Assembly: GCA_900549025.1 (NCBI GenBank)
Contig: URMZ01000015.1
Location: 1 to 40,475 of the forward strand
DNA length: 40,475 bases
Source: an uncultured Collinsella sp.
Lineage (GTDB): Bacteria > Actinomycetota > Coriobacteriia > Coriobacteriales > Coriobacteriaceae
Reading direction: 5' to 3'
This document shows positions 16,744-26,800 of this stretch, in pieces. How positions within the stretch are numbered: position 1 is the stretch's first letter; each line of letters begins with the position of its first letter. A model generated the notes under the pieces. That model saw only the letters and a list, made by a program, of their open reading frames with translations, searched no databases and was not told the DNA's origin. Made by a program: the position numbers and the translations under genes.

Positions 16744-17796
16744 CTACGCGTTCTTCTGAATCTTGAAGCGCTGCTTGAGCTGGCCGCAAGCAGCGTCGAT
16801 ATCGTTGCCGCGAGAGTTACGGATCGTGGTCTCAATACCACGGGACTCAAGACGACGCTGAAGGTCTTCAACCTTATGAATCGGCGACGGCTTGAGAGGA
16901 CTGCCTTCGATGTCGTTGAGCTGGATCAGGTTGACGTGGCACAGCGTGCCCTCGCAGAAGTCGCAGAGCGCCTGCATCTCGGGGTTTGTGTCATTGACGC
17001 CCTCGATCATAGCGTATTCGTATGTCGGACGGCGGCCGGTCTTTTCGGTGTAGAGCTGAAGGGCCTCGTGAAGGCGCAGAAGTGTGTACTTCTTAACGCC
17101 CGGCATGAGTTTATTGCGGGTGGATTGAATGGCAGAGTGCAGCGAGACAGCGAGAGTAAACTGCTCGGGAATGTCAGCAAACTTGCGGATGCCAGGAATA
17201 ACGCCGCTGGTGGAGACGGTGAGATGGCGTGCCCCGATACCGATTCCGTCGGAGTCATTAAGGATGCGTAGTGCCTTGAGGACCTCGTCATAGTTGGCAA
17301 AAGGCTCACCCTGGCCCATGAACACCACGCTCGTCGCGCGCTCACCAAAGTCGTTGGAAACGTGGAGTACCTGGTCAACGATCTCCTGAGCGGTCAGCGA
17401 GCGCTTGAGGCCGTTCAGTCCGGTAGCGCAAAAAGCGCAGCCCATGCCACAGCCGGCTTGAGTGGATACACAGACAGACAGCTTGTTACGACGAGGCATG
17501 CCGACGGTCTCGACGGAGATGCCGTCGTGGTACTCGAGTAGGTATTTACGAGAGCCATCCTTAGATACCTGTTTGGTGAGCTCGGTCGGCGTGTCGAAGG
17601 CGAATGCCTCCTTCAGCTGCTCGCGGAAGGCCTTGGGAAGGTTGGTCATATCATCAAACGAACAAACGTTCTTCTCAAAAACCCATTCGACAAGCTGCTT
17701 CGCACGGAAGGCGGGTTGGCCGAGTTCGGCGACAAGTTCGCGAATATCATTTTGGCTCAAGTCGCGAATGTCTTGAGATTTAGTCCTGGGATTCAT
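16744..17796 (-). CDS. rlmN: Dual-specificity rRNA/tRNA adenine-C2 methyltransferase RlmN
   Basis: This radical-SAM enzyme methylates A2503 of 23S rRNA and A37 of some tRNAs. The 350 residues contain the radical-SAM CxxxCxxC motif at C116, C120 and C123 (AGCGMGCAFCATG), the SAM-binding GQGEP, and near the C-terminus DIDAACGQL with C337, the methyl-carrying catalytic cysteine of the family. The ATG at 17796 has an AAAGG site. Transcribed alone, convergent with the par operon. Confidence 0.96.
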   Translation of the reverse strand: MNPRTKSQDIRDLSQNDIRELVAELGQPAFRAKQLVEWVFEKNVCSFDDMTNLPKAFREQLKEAFAFDTPTELTKQVSKDGSRKYLLEYHDGISVETVGMPRRNKLSVCVSTQAGCGMGCAFCATGLNGLKRSLTAQEIVDQVLHVSNDFGERATSVVFMGQGEPFANYDEVLKALRILNDSDGIGIGARHLTVSTSGVIPGIRKFADIPEQFTLAVSLHSAIQSTRNKLMPGVKKYTLLRLHEALQLYTEKTGRRPTYEYAMIEGVNDTNPEMQALCDFCEGTLCHVNLIQLNDIEGSPLKPSPIHKVEDLQRRLESRGIETTIRNSRGNDIDAACGQLKQRFKIQKNA

Positions 17797-17881
17797 GGAA
17801 GCCTTTCGATTTTGGGGAAACGTAGAGGGTATCGCTACAATATGGTATCAGCTGCAGGAATTATAGAGGAGGAGTCTGCCC

Positions 17882-18847
17882 ATGCCGGGTAAAAGCCTAG
17901 AGAACATGCACGTAGCGGTCTTGGCGGGCGGCCATTCCGCCGAACGCGAGATTTCGCTCAATTCGGGAAAAAATGTCGTGGTGGCACTGAAAGAGGCCGG
18001 CTACACCTTGGTGGAGCTGCTCGACACCGCCGCCGATGACTTTATGGTGACTATGGCGACCGGTGGCTTCGACGTGGCGTTTATCGCCATGCACGGAGCC
18101 GGCGGCGAGGATGGCGCCATGCAGGGGGCCATGGAGACGCTGGGTATCCCCTACACGGCGTCAGGCGTGCTCGCCAGCGCATGTGGCGCCGATAAAGAGG
18201 TTTCGAAGCTTCTGTATGCCAAGGCGGGCATCCCCGTTGCCCCTGGTCTGGCGCTTGAGGCGGGCGACAAGGTCGATATCGATCGTATCGTCGAGATTTG
18301 TGGCGAGCGTTGCTTTGTAAAGCCCGCCGTCAACGGCTCCAGCTACGGCATTTCGCTCGTCCATGAGCCCTCCGAGCTGCCCGCGGCGATCTCCAAGGCT
18401 TTTGAGTACGGTGATAAGGTGCTGGTCGAAAAATGTATCGAGGGAACCGAGATCACCGTGGGCGTGTACGGCGAGGACGACGTGCGCGCCCTGCCGATCG
18501 TCGAGATTCGCAAGCCCGAGGACTGCGAGTTCTACGACCTGGATGTAAAGTACGTCGATCCCACGGATATCCACCGTATTCCGGCGCAGATTTCGCCCGA
18601 AAACTATGCACGTGCCCAGAAACTTGCCTGTGCGGCCCACAAAGCCCTCGGCTGTCTGGGCATTTCGCGCAGCGATTTTATCGTGAGCGAGGACGGCCCT
18701 GTCATTCTCGAGACCAACACCATTCCCGGCATGACCGATACGTCGCTGTATCCCGATGAGATTCGCCATACCGACGACATGACGTTCCCGCAGGTGTGCG
18801 ACAGTCTGATCCGTATGGGTCTCCGTCGAGCGGGCGTTGCATGCTAA
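17882..18847 (+). CDS. ddl: D-alanine--D-alanine ligase
   Basis: This ATP-grasp ligase makes the D-Ala-D-Ala dipeptide for peptidoglycan. Its 321 residues include the N-terminal LAGGHSAEREISLNSG motif, HGAGGEDGAMQG, FVKPAVNGSSYGIS (ATP-binding lysine loop), VEKCIEGTEITVGV and the metal-binding ILETNTIPGMT. The ATG at 17882 is preceded by GAGGAGGAG. It overlaps the next gene by 7 bp. A TACAAT at 17836-17841 could be a -10 element but has no clear -35. Confidence 0.96.
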   Translation: MPGKSLENMHVAVLAGGHSAEREISLNSGKNVVVALKEAGYTLVELLDTAADDFMVTMATGGFDVAFIAMHGAGGEDGAMQGAMETLGIPYTASGVLASACGADKEVSKLLYAKAGIPVAPGLALEAGDKVDIDRIVEICGERCFVKPAVNGSSYGISLVHEPSELPAAISKAFEYGDKVLVEKCIEGTEITVGVYGEDDVRALPIVEIRKPEDCEFYDLDVKYVDPTDIHRIPAQISPENYARAQKLACAAHKALGCLGISRSDFIVSEDGPVILETNTIPGMTDTSLYPDEIRHTDDMTFPQVCDSLIRMGLRRAGVAC

Positions 18848-21732
18848 TCGAGGACGCCGTATCTCCTGGAACGCCGCAGTTCGTCATTGATTCTTATGCC
18901 ACGCTCGCCGAGCGCGCTAAGACGCAGTCGTTTGGCCTCATCGAGGAGGACGTAATCGTCCTCGATACCGAGACCACGGGTCTTTCGGTGCAGGACAACG
19001 AGTTAATTGAGATTTCCGCGGCCCGCCTTTCGGGCCGCGAGATCATTGACCGCTTTGATACGTTCGTGCATCCCAAGCAGCTGATTCCTGCGGAGATTAC
19101 CGAGCTCACGAGCATTACGAACGCCGATGTGGCAGATGCTCCGACGGCCGTCGAGGCCGTCGCGGCACTCGCCGACTTTGTGGGCGGCTGTCCTGTTATC
19201 GCGCATAACGCCACGTTTGACCGGTCGTTCATCGAATCGGTCAAGGGCGGCGTCAACGTGAGTGATATCTGGATCGATTCGCTGGCGCTGTCGCGCATTG
19301 CGCTTCCGCGCCTGACATCGCACAAACTGTCCTTTATGGCCGACTTGTTTGGGTGCGATTCGGTGTCGCACCGTGCGAACGCCGACGTTGATGCCCTGTG
19401 CGGTGTGTGGCGCGTGTTGTTGGTCGCACTTACCGACCTGCCTTCGGGCCTCATGGCGCGCTTGGCGGACATGCACGCGGACGTGCCTTGGTCCTATCGC
19501 CCTATTTTTTCTTTTTTGGCTGGCCAGAATCTGGGTTCGATATTTTCGCTCAGCGCCGCTCGTGCCGACGTGCTCAAGGCCGATCGCGCAGACGATCGCG
19601 TTGATGCGGACGAGCTGCCGGTCCTTAAGATGCCGAGCCGTGAAGAGATCGAGGCGGATTACACCCCCGGCGGCCTGGTCAATCGCATGTACCCCACCTA
19701 TGAGCCGCGCGACGAGCAGGTCGCGATGGCGGTTGAGGTACGCGATGCGCTGGTCACGGGTACCCATCGCGTGATCGAGGCGGGCACAGGCGTCGGTAAG
19801 TCGATGGCCTATCTCGTGCCCTTCGCCGAGGCTGCCCGCCGAAACAACATTACCGTCGGCATTGCGACCAAATCGAATAATCTTGCCGACCAGCTTATGT
19901 ACCATGAGCTGCCAAAGCTCGCCGAACAGCTGGACGGGGGCCTATCATTTTGTGCACTCAAGGGCTATGACCACTATCCGTGCCTGCGCAAGCTCGAGCG
20001 CATGAGCCGTGGTCAGGTTGAGATTACCACCAAGCGCGATCCTGCTGACACGCTCACGGCGGTTGCGGTGATCATGGCGTATGTGTGCCAATCTGCCGAT
20101 GGCGACCTCGATTCACTCGGCATTCGCTGGCGCAGCGTCAACCGTCCCGACTTTACGACAGCTTCGCGCGAGTGTGCTCGTCGTCTGTGTCCGTTCTTCC
20201 CTGACAAATGTCTGGTCCACGGGGCGCGCCGCCGTGCGGCGCATGCCGACGTGGTGGTCACCAACCATTCCCTGCTGTTCCGCAACGTGGCTGCCGAGGG
20301 AAGGATTTTGCCTCCGATTCGTCACTGGGTGGTCGACGAGGCTCATTCCATCGAGCGCGAGGCTCGTCGCCAATGGGCGCGCGTGGTTTCGGCCGATGAG
20401 TCGCGCGTGCTGTTTGAGCGCTTAGGTGGGTCGAGTGCCGGCGCGCTGAGTCAGGTTTCCCGTGACCTGGCCACTTCCGAGGGCTCTACGCTCTACCTGG
20501 GGCTCGTCGCCAAAGCGACGTCGACGGTTGCCCGCGCGAGCATGGCGATTGCCGATGTGTTCGATGGCGTTCGCGAGCTTGGCCGCCGTGCCCGCGGGAG
20601 CTATGACAACGCGAATCTGTGGATTGGCCCCGAGCTGCGCGAGTCGGATGACTGGCACGATTTTTTGCAGTCGGCCCATACCGCAATTGATGCGCTGGAC
20701 CAGGCGGATAAAAGCGTAGACGCGCTGGTGCAAGCCGTCGCTGCCGATAAGCCCGAGGTCGTCGTCGACCTGGGTGACATTTCGCGCCGTCTGCACGAAC
20801 TGGCCGAGAATCTCAAGCTCATCATTGAGGGTGCGGATGAGCACTACGTGTACTCGCTGCAGGTGAACCGTCGGCTGCGCGCGGGCGGGGAGTCTATGAC
20901 CGCCGAGCGCATCGATATCGGCGAGGCCCTGGCGAACGAGTGGCTGCCCGAGGTGCACACGGCAATCTTCGCTTCGGCGACCATGACGGTGTCCAAGAGC
21001 TTTGAGCATTTCAACCATGCCGTCGGCCTCGATCGCATCGGTGCGTCGACATCCTCATCCCTGCACCTGGATTCGAGCTATGACTTTGACTCGAATATGG
21101 CCGTGGTCGTGGCGGGGGACATTCCCGATCCGCGCGATCGCGAGCGCTATCTGTCGGCGCTTGAGTGCGTGCTGGTCGATGCCCATCTCGCCATGGGTGG
21201 ATCGGTGCTCACGCTCTTCACTAACAGGCGCGATATGGAGGATCTGTATGCCCGTGTCGAGCCCAAATTGGCGCGAGCGGGTCTGGAGCTCAATTGCCAA
21301 CGGCGCTCGTTTCCGCGTCGTCTGCGCGATCGGTTTATCAATGAGCCGACCTCATCGCTCTTTGCGCTCAAGGCATTTTGGGAGGGCTTTGACGCCAGCG
21401 GCGAGACACTGCGTTGCGTCATTATCCCCAAGCTGCCGTTCTCGAGCCCCACGGATCCTCTTTCGTGTGAGCGCAACCTGCGCGAGGACCGCGCCTGGGC
21501 GCGCTACTCGCTGCCCGAGGCGGTACTCGAAGTCAAGCAGGCCGCTGGCCGTCTCATCCGCTCGTCGACTGATTGCGGCGTGCTCATCTTGGCAGATCCG
21601 CGCTTGGTGACAAAGGGCTACGGCAAGAAGTTCTTGACGTCGCTGCCCACGACTTCCTACCAGCGTATCGAGTCGGCGCAGATCGGTCATTATTTGCAGC
21701 TGTGGCGTGCACGCCACGAACGACGCCGTTAA
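18841..21732 (+). CDS. dinG: DnaQ-type 3'-5' exonuclease fused to a DinG-family Fe-S helicase
   Basis: The 963-residue product has two parts. Residues about 35-200 are a DEDD exonuclease with IVLDTETTGL, AHNATFDRSF and the HRANADVDAL motif. Residues about 290-960 are an XPD/DinG superfamily 2 helicase with Walker A EAGTGVGKS, Walker B VVDEAHSIE and C-terminal helicase motifs such as QAAGRLIRS. Cysteines C381, C445, C450 and C457 have the spacing expected for the DinG/XPD 4Fe-4S cluster. Bacillus and Staphylococcus exonuclease-DinG proteins are described as lacking that cluster, so this combination is notable. The ATG at 18841 overlaps the ddl stop. The 3' end converges on the WYL regulator, sharing a TTAA. 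Likely role: repair or processing of branched DNA. Confidence 0.9.
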   Translation: MLIEDAVSPGTPQFVIDSYATLAERAKTQSFGLIEEDVIVLDTETTGLSVQDNELIEISAARLSGREIIDRFDTFVHPKQLIPAEITELTSITNADVADAPTAVEAVAALADFVGGCPVIAHNATFDRSFIESVKGGVNVSDIWIDSLALSRIALPRLTSHKLSFMADLFGCDSVSHRANADVDALCGVWRVLLVALTDLPSGLMARLADMHADVPWSYRPIFSFLAGQNLGSIFSLSAARADVLKADRADDRVDADELPVLKMPSREEIEADYTPGGLVNRMYPTYEPRDEQVAMAVEVRDALVTGTHRVIEAGTGVGKSMAYLVPFAEAARRNNITVGIATKSNNLADQLMYHELPKLAEQLDGGLSFCALKGYDHYPCLRKLERMSRGQVEITTKRDPADTLTAVAVIMAYVCQSADGDLDSLGIRWRSVNRPDFTTASRECARRLCPFFPDKCLVHGARRRAAHADVVVTNHSLLFRNVAAEGRILPPIRHWVVDEAHSIEREARRQWARVVSADESRVLFERLGGSSAGALSQVSRDLATSEGSTLYLGLVAKATSTVARASMAIADVFDGVRELGRRARGSYDNANLWIGPELRESDDWHDFLQSAHTAIDALDQADKSVDALVQAVAADKPEVVVDLGDISRRLHELAENLKLIIEGADEHYVYSLQVNRRLRAGGESMTAERIDIGEALANEWLPEVHTAIFASATMTVSKSFEHFNHAVGLDRIGASTSSSLHLDSSYDFDSNMAVVVAGDIPDPRDRERYLSALECVLVDAHLAMGGSVLTLFTNRRDMEDLYARVEPKLARAGLELNCQRRSFPRRLRDRFINEPTSSLFALKAFWEGFDASGETLRCVIIPKLPFSSPTDPLSCERNLREDRAWARYSLPEAVLEVKQAAGRLIRSSTDCGVLILADPRLVTKGYGKKFLTSLPTTSYQRIESAQIGHYLQLWRARHERRR

Positions 21733-22646
21733 AGCGGGAAGGTCAGGCTCTTCGCCATATCGCATAGACGCAATGCCTGGGCGGGGTCATCCAGTATGCG
21801 GATGGCTCCGCCCGCTGCGATTACCTGGCAGAACAGCCAGTGCTCTGACCCATAACGCACGGTCACCGTTGCCATGTCCGCCCCGTTTGGCTCAATCGAC
21901 ATGATGCCGGCCCAGTCTAGGCGCTCTGCCATGTCAAGCGGCATGAGGAGTTTTGCGCTCTGCTCCGCTCGGGAAAGGGATTCGTGGAGGGACGAGGACG
22001 CGGGCGTGTGGCGCTCCACGGAATCGTCGGTAAGGGCAAGGCCTTCGATTTTGTCCATGCGGTAGGAGCGCTGCTCATCAACTTCGACATCCCAGGCAAT
22101 CAGATATGTTTGATCGCCATGCGTCGCGATGCGCAGGGGGTCGATGAGACGTTCGCGCGGCCGTGCGTCGTCCATCGAGCGGTAGGTGATGCGGCATCGA
22201 ACGCCGTCTTGAATCGCGCAGTTCAGCTGTTGCCAGTGCGATCCTCGGGCAACGGTATCGACGACGCGCTGGTTGTAGCCGAGCTCCTCGGGTAGGAGGG
22301 CATGCCGGATACGCTCTGCTGCCCGAGAGTCGATTCCCATCGATTCGAGCTCGTGGTTGAGTACGGCGCCTTCGGCGGCACTTAGACGCAAGGGCAGCAC
22401 ACGACCCGCATCGCCTGTCAGGATGATGCGCTCGCCGTGGCGTTCGCAGATGATGCGCGCGCCCGACTCACGGTCGGCGAGGGTCGAGACGATATCGAGA
22501 ATTTCATCGAGCGTCGCGCCCGTGATATCAAAGCGGCTGCAGATATCCCCTCGTGTCATACCGGTCTCGCCGGCGGCGTAGAGGGCCTCCATGATGTCGA
22601 TCGCACGCGAGAGCCTTTGCTCGCTGGTGAGTTTACGCGCGGGCAT
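21729..22646 (-). CDS. WYL-domain transcriptional regulator, second of pair (PafC-like)
   Basis: The 305-residue product, from the ATG at 22646, has an N-terminal helical region with GMTRGDICSRFDI (helix-turn-helix-like, about 25-60) and a C-terminal WYL domain (about 140-220) with RITYRS, LIDPLRI and TYLIAWD, then a WCX-like tail. WYL proteins sense nucleic acid or nucleotide ligands. In mycobacteria the PafB-PafC pair activates the LexA-independent DNA-damage response. It overlaps the upstream WYL gene by 14 bp. The stop codon overlaps that of the helicase gene in a shared TTAA. PafC is inferred from order and architecture. Confidence 0.8.
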   Translation of the reverse strand: MPARKLTSEQRLSRAIDIMEALYAAGETGMTRGDICSRFDITGATLDEILDIVSTLADRESGARIICERHGERIILTGDAGRVLPLRLSAAEGAVLNHELESMGIDSRAAERIRHALLPEELGYNQRVVDTVARGSHWQQLNCAIQDGVRCRITYRSMDDARPRERLIDPLRIATHGDQTYLIAWDVEVDEQRSYRMDKIEGLALTDDSVERHTPASSSLHESLSRAEQSAKLLMPLDMAERLDWAGIMSIEPNGADMATVTVRYGSEHWLFCQVIAAGGAIRILDDPAQALRLCDMAKSLTFPL

Positions 22647-23655
22647 GCTCGTGCACCGTCCTTTCGATGAGGTGGTTCCACGCCAGTTTGAGTGCATCGG
22701 GGGCAACGGGTCTCATGCCGTCCATGGCGTGCTCCATGCAGAACGAGGCGGCGGCATTAAGGTCGCGCACGCCGACGGTCCAGGTCCAACCCTCTTCGGT
22801 GCGTGTGAGCTCCCCCCGGCCGCGCGTAAGGCCGCTGACCATGTCGGCCTGGGCTTGCGGAGCAAACGAAAAGGTTGCCGTAACGGGCTTGCAATCGGCA
22901 AAATCAAACTCAAAGAACAGGCGATCGTTCAGGTTGAAGTCGGCGGGGATGGAGTAGGCCTTCGAGGGGCGCCATGCGCGAACGATACGGTCGCAGCGAA
23001 ACGTCCTGATTTCATCGGTGGCGTTGTCGAGTCCGCAAAAATACGCCACGCCCTCGTGCTCGAACATGCCGTATACGCAGACGGTGCGCTCTTTTTGCTC
23101 CCCGTGCCCGTTTTGATACAAAAAGCGCAGCGCGCAGCGTTCGGCGAAAGCGCTCCACACCGTATCGACGGCGGGCGAGCGATGAGCGAGAGGCTCTTCT
23201 GCGGTCGATGCACCAGTGAGGTAGGCGATCTTGGAGCGTATGTCTGCAAGCGGCGTGGCAAACGCGGCCGAACCGGTCGCAAGGGCCTGGTCGATAGCGT
23301 CGAGCAAGATGTCCGCGTCGTCTGCAGTGATGAGGCCACCGGCCGCAAACGTGTGCTCGCGATCGATGGTCCACGCGCTTTCTTCGGTTTCTTGGGCGCC
23401 TGCTGCACGGACTTCCTTGATCGTGATTCCGCGTTCGAGGAGTTTTTCGCGATCGCGGCGAAACTTGCGCTTATCCGAGTCGATATTGCCCGACCCGTAG
23501 CCAAGATCGGAATCCAGGACAATTTGTTCTGTGGTCAATGGCTCGGGAGAGCTGTTAAGGACAAAGAACAGATTGAGGATGCGCTGGGCGGTCTTGTCGA
23601 AACCGGGCCCCGGCGCCCCCTTTTTATTCGTTACGGTTATATCGCTTGCCGTCAT
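22633..23655 (-). CDS. WYL-domain transcriptional regulator, first of pair (PafB-like)
   Basis: The product is 340 residues from the ATG at 23655, chosen because GAGGA lies 6 nt upstream; the longer frame from 23688 lacks a ribosome site. Residues about 15-85 form the DNA-binding part (TAQRILNLFFVLNSS, LTTEQIV, then FRRDREKLLERGI, a segment characteristic of PafB-type regulators). The WYL domain (about 180-245) reads RFLYQNG, then GVAYFCGLD and FRCDRI. It is probably a heteromeric partner of the next gene. No Pup or proteasome genes are visible nearby, unlike the mycobacterial arrangement. Confidence 0.82.
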   Translation of the reverse strand: MTASDITVTNKKGAPGPGFDKTAQRILNLFFVLNSSPEPLTTEQIVLDSDLGYGSGNIDSDKRKFRRDREKLLERGITIKEVRAAGAQETEESAWTIDREHTFAAGGLITADDADILLDAIDQALATGSAAFATPLADIRSKIAYLTGASTAEEPLAHRSPAVDTVWSAFAERCALRFLYQNGHGEQKERTVCVYGMFEHEGVAYFCGLDNATDEIRTFRCDRIVRAWRPSKAYSIPADFNLNDRLFFEFDFADCKPVTATFSFAPQAQADMVSGLTRGRGELTRTEEGWTWTVGVRDLNAAASFCMEHAMDGMRPVAPDALKLAWNHLIERTVHEHARA

Positions 23656-23852
23656 AGAATCCTCGCATGGGAAGGTGTTTGATGCCATGATTTTAGTCCG
23701 ATATGGAGATTAGGCTATATCCTTGTCCGCTTGGGGCGTTAAGATGCCCAGAATTCGGCCGTTTGCGTCCGCTCGGGGTATACTTTCGACTATATACGGT
23801 TCTAATGTGCATACATTGGGCCTATTTGTCGGATTATGGATGTGGAGCGCAC

Positions 23853-26800
23853 ATGGCGAACACCCAGAACTATATTAACCACCTGCTGCAGAACACGGGC
23901 ATCACGCCGGCATGCAGCGAAGAAGAGCGCTTGGCTGCCGAGGATATCGCTCAAATTTTCCGCAACCACGGCTTTGATCCCGAGGTGCAGGAGTTTAATG
24001 CTCCCGCGCCGAGTAGGATGGCGTTTGCCGTTACGGGCATTCTGGCATTTGCCGGTGCCCTGCTTATGGGCATTGGCGGCGGTATCGGTTTAGTCGGCAC
24101 CCTGTTGGCCATTGTCGGAGCCGTGCTCTATGCGCTCGAGCGAACCGGTCGCCCCGTGATCTCGCGCCTGGGCAAGACGGGCGTGAGCCAAAACGTCATC
24201 GCCTACCACAAGGCGTCGGGCCCGCTTGCCTCTCCGCGCAATCGCCCGGTCGTCGTCGTCGCGCACTATGACTCCCCGCGCGCCGAACTGCTCGCTCGCG
24301 AGCCCTATGCGCCGTACCGCGCGCTGATCGCTAAGTTGCTCCCGATTGCCACGATTGCTCCCGCGGCTATTGCCATCCTGCGTATCTTGCCGCTTCCCGG
24401 CGCATTGAAGGTCCTGCTGTGGATTGTCGCGATCCTTGCCTCCCTCGTGGCGCTCGCCAATGCCGCCAATATTATTTCCAATCGTTTTGTCCTTCCCTAC
24501 ACGTCCGGCTCGGTTTGCAACAAGTCGTCTGTTGCCGCCATGCTGGGTGTCATGGATAACGTCGCCCCCTATCAGGGTGAGAACGAGTTCCCTGACGATA
24601 TTCCGTTTGACACGTATTTCGGCGAGCAGAAGCGTCGCGCCGAGGAGATGGCGCGCGCGGCAGCCGAGTACGCCGCGGCCCAGCAGCAAAACGATTACGG
24701 CAATACCATCGAGTACGAAGAGCCTGCCTATACCGAGGACGAGTTTGGTCAACCGACCGCTTCCGCGGATGAGGCCGAGCAGGGTGAGGCTTTTGATGAG
24801 CAAATCGATGGATTCGAAGGCGCCTCTGCCGACGAGACCCTGATTGGCGTCATCACACCCGAGTCCCAGGTTCAAGATATCCCGGCCGAGGAGCCCGTTG
24901 CGGACGAGTCCACTGCCGAGCCGGCAGAGGAGCCTGCCGCGGCTGAGGAGCCCGAGCCCGAGCCCAAGCTTTATCGCAATGCCGCCGGTAACATCCGATT
25001 TGGCTCGGATGCCATCCGTGCCCTGGGCATGCTTCCCGAATCCTGCACGCTCGATTACGAAGAGGGCGAGGAACCGACGTTTGAACCCGCGCCCCAGCCC
25101 GATCCTGTCGTGGCTGCGCAGCCCGATGAGGCCGATGCCATCGAGGCGGTGGCCGATGCAGATACCGCCATCGATCCCGCAGCCGGTCTGGACGTCGTGG
25201 CGCCTGCCCCGGCGCCCGAGGACCTCGATAATACCGAGGACGACTACGATGCGTATCCGCAGCGTGTGTCCTACGAGAGCGACACCGACTTTTCTGCCGA
25301 GCTTCCGGTGACGACGCCCCATGCCGATATCGCTTCCGCGTTTTCTTCGATCGGTGCCAGCGCCTCTCATTTCTTTAAGGGGGCATTCGAAAAGGGCAAG
25401 AAACTCGTTGACGACTTTGAGGAAAAGCGCGCTGTTGCCCGCGAGGCAGCCGAGCGCGATGCTGTGGCCCAACAACAGGCGGCCGAGGCCGAGCGTGAGC
25501 GCGCGGCACAGGAATTTGAGCAAAACGACGCCGAGCAGCCGGTATCCGTTGATGTTGCCGACGCCACGACGTCTTTCGAGGCACCGCAGCCTTCGTCTGC
25601 GGATGTTGCCGGGGAGACGGCGACCTTCGAAACCCAACAGCCGGTTGACAGCACTGTGTCGTTTGATGCCACGATGACGTTTGAGAAACAGGGTGCCGCT
25701 ATCGCCGAGCCCCTTTCCGCTCCTGTCGAGGACGAGCTCACTGCGCCCGATTCGGTTGAGGATCAATCTGCGGCGGAACAGGTCGCTGCGGACAGCTCCG
25801 AGCAAGAACCTGAACCCGTGCCCCCTGAAGCTCCGCAGACGGATGAGTCGAGGCCCTACTCTACGCAGATCTTCACCATGCCCGCGCCGAGTGATCCCAG
25901 CGCTACGGTTGCCAACGTTGCTCCGTCGCAGACCGAGACGGTCGATGCCCTGATGGCTCAGATTTCGTCTCAGGCGTCGCCGCGCCCGAACGTGAATGTT
26001 CCCGACCCAGCATCCGCGCCGGCTCCCATGACCTCTGCGTCTCCGCTGGCCTCGGTCCCCGATCCCTCGATGCCTTCGATGCAGCAGGCCAATGTCGCCT
26101 CGCGCACCTCGCTGTTCGACCTTCCCGACCCTTCGGCTCAGGTTAACGATCCCTTCGCGACGGCACAGGGTTCCGAGCCCACATCGGCTCCGGTTGTTCC
26201 TCCCATGCCGGCCACCTCGGATGTTCAGCCGCTTGAGACCATCTCGGCTCCTGCCGCTTCGGCCGCCAAGCCGCAAAAGCGCGGCTTGAGAGGTCTGTTC
26301 GGTCGCAAAAAGAAAAACGAGCAGGACAGCATGAGCGATTGGCTTGGCGTCGAGGATGATTACGACGCCAAGAAGTCTGGTCGCGGCATCGGCTCGTGGG
26401 ATAACTTCGAGGATGATGACGACGGCTGGAAGGGTGGCGCCACGTCTTCCGATGGGGCTTCTACCGAAGACATGCTCGCTGCCGTTGCTTCCATGGGTGA
26501 TGACGAGTTGCTTGGCCACGACATCTGGTTTGCGGCTACAGGCGCTTCCGATTGCGACGGCGCCGGCATGAAGGCGTTCCTGGCCGCGCATCGCGACAAA
26601 CTCCGCGGCGTGTTCTTTATCAACCTTGAGTCCATTGGTGCCGGCAGGCTTTCGGTCGTGACGGTCGAGGGCGAGCAGCAATTGCTCAAGGGTGATCGAC
26701 GCATCATGAACCTGGTCAATAAGGTGTGCAAGTCGTTCCATGTCGATTGCGGTGCATTTGAGATGCCCTATGCCAAGACCGACGCCTATGCTGCGCTCGA

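Noticed and set aside
24090..26741. 883-codon minus-strand open frame opposite the M28-like gene
   Set aside because: Its extreme Arg/Gly/Leu composition follows from the complement of acidic and Ala/Pro codons on the plus strand. The plus-strand gene has a ribosome site and recognisable M28 segments.
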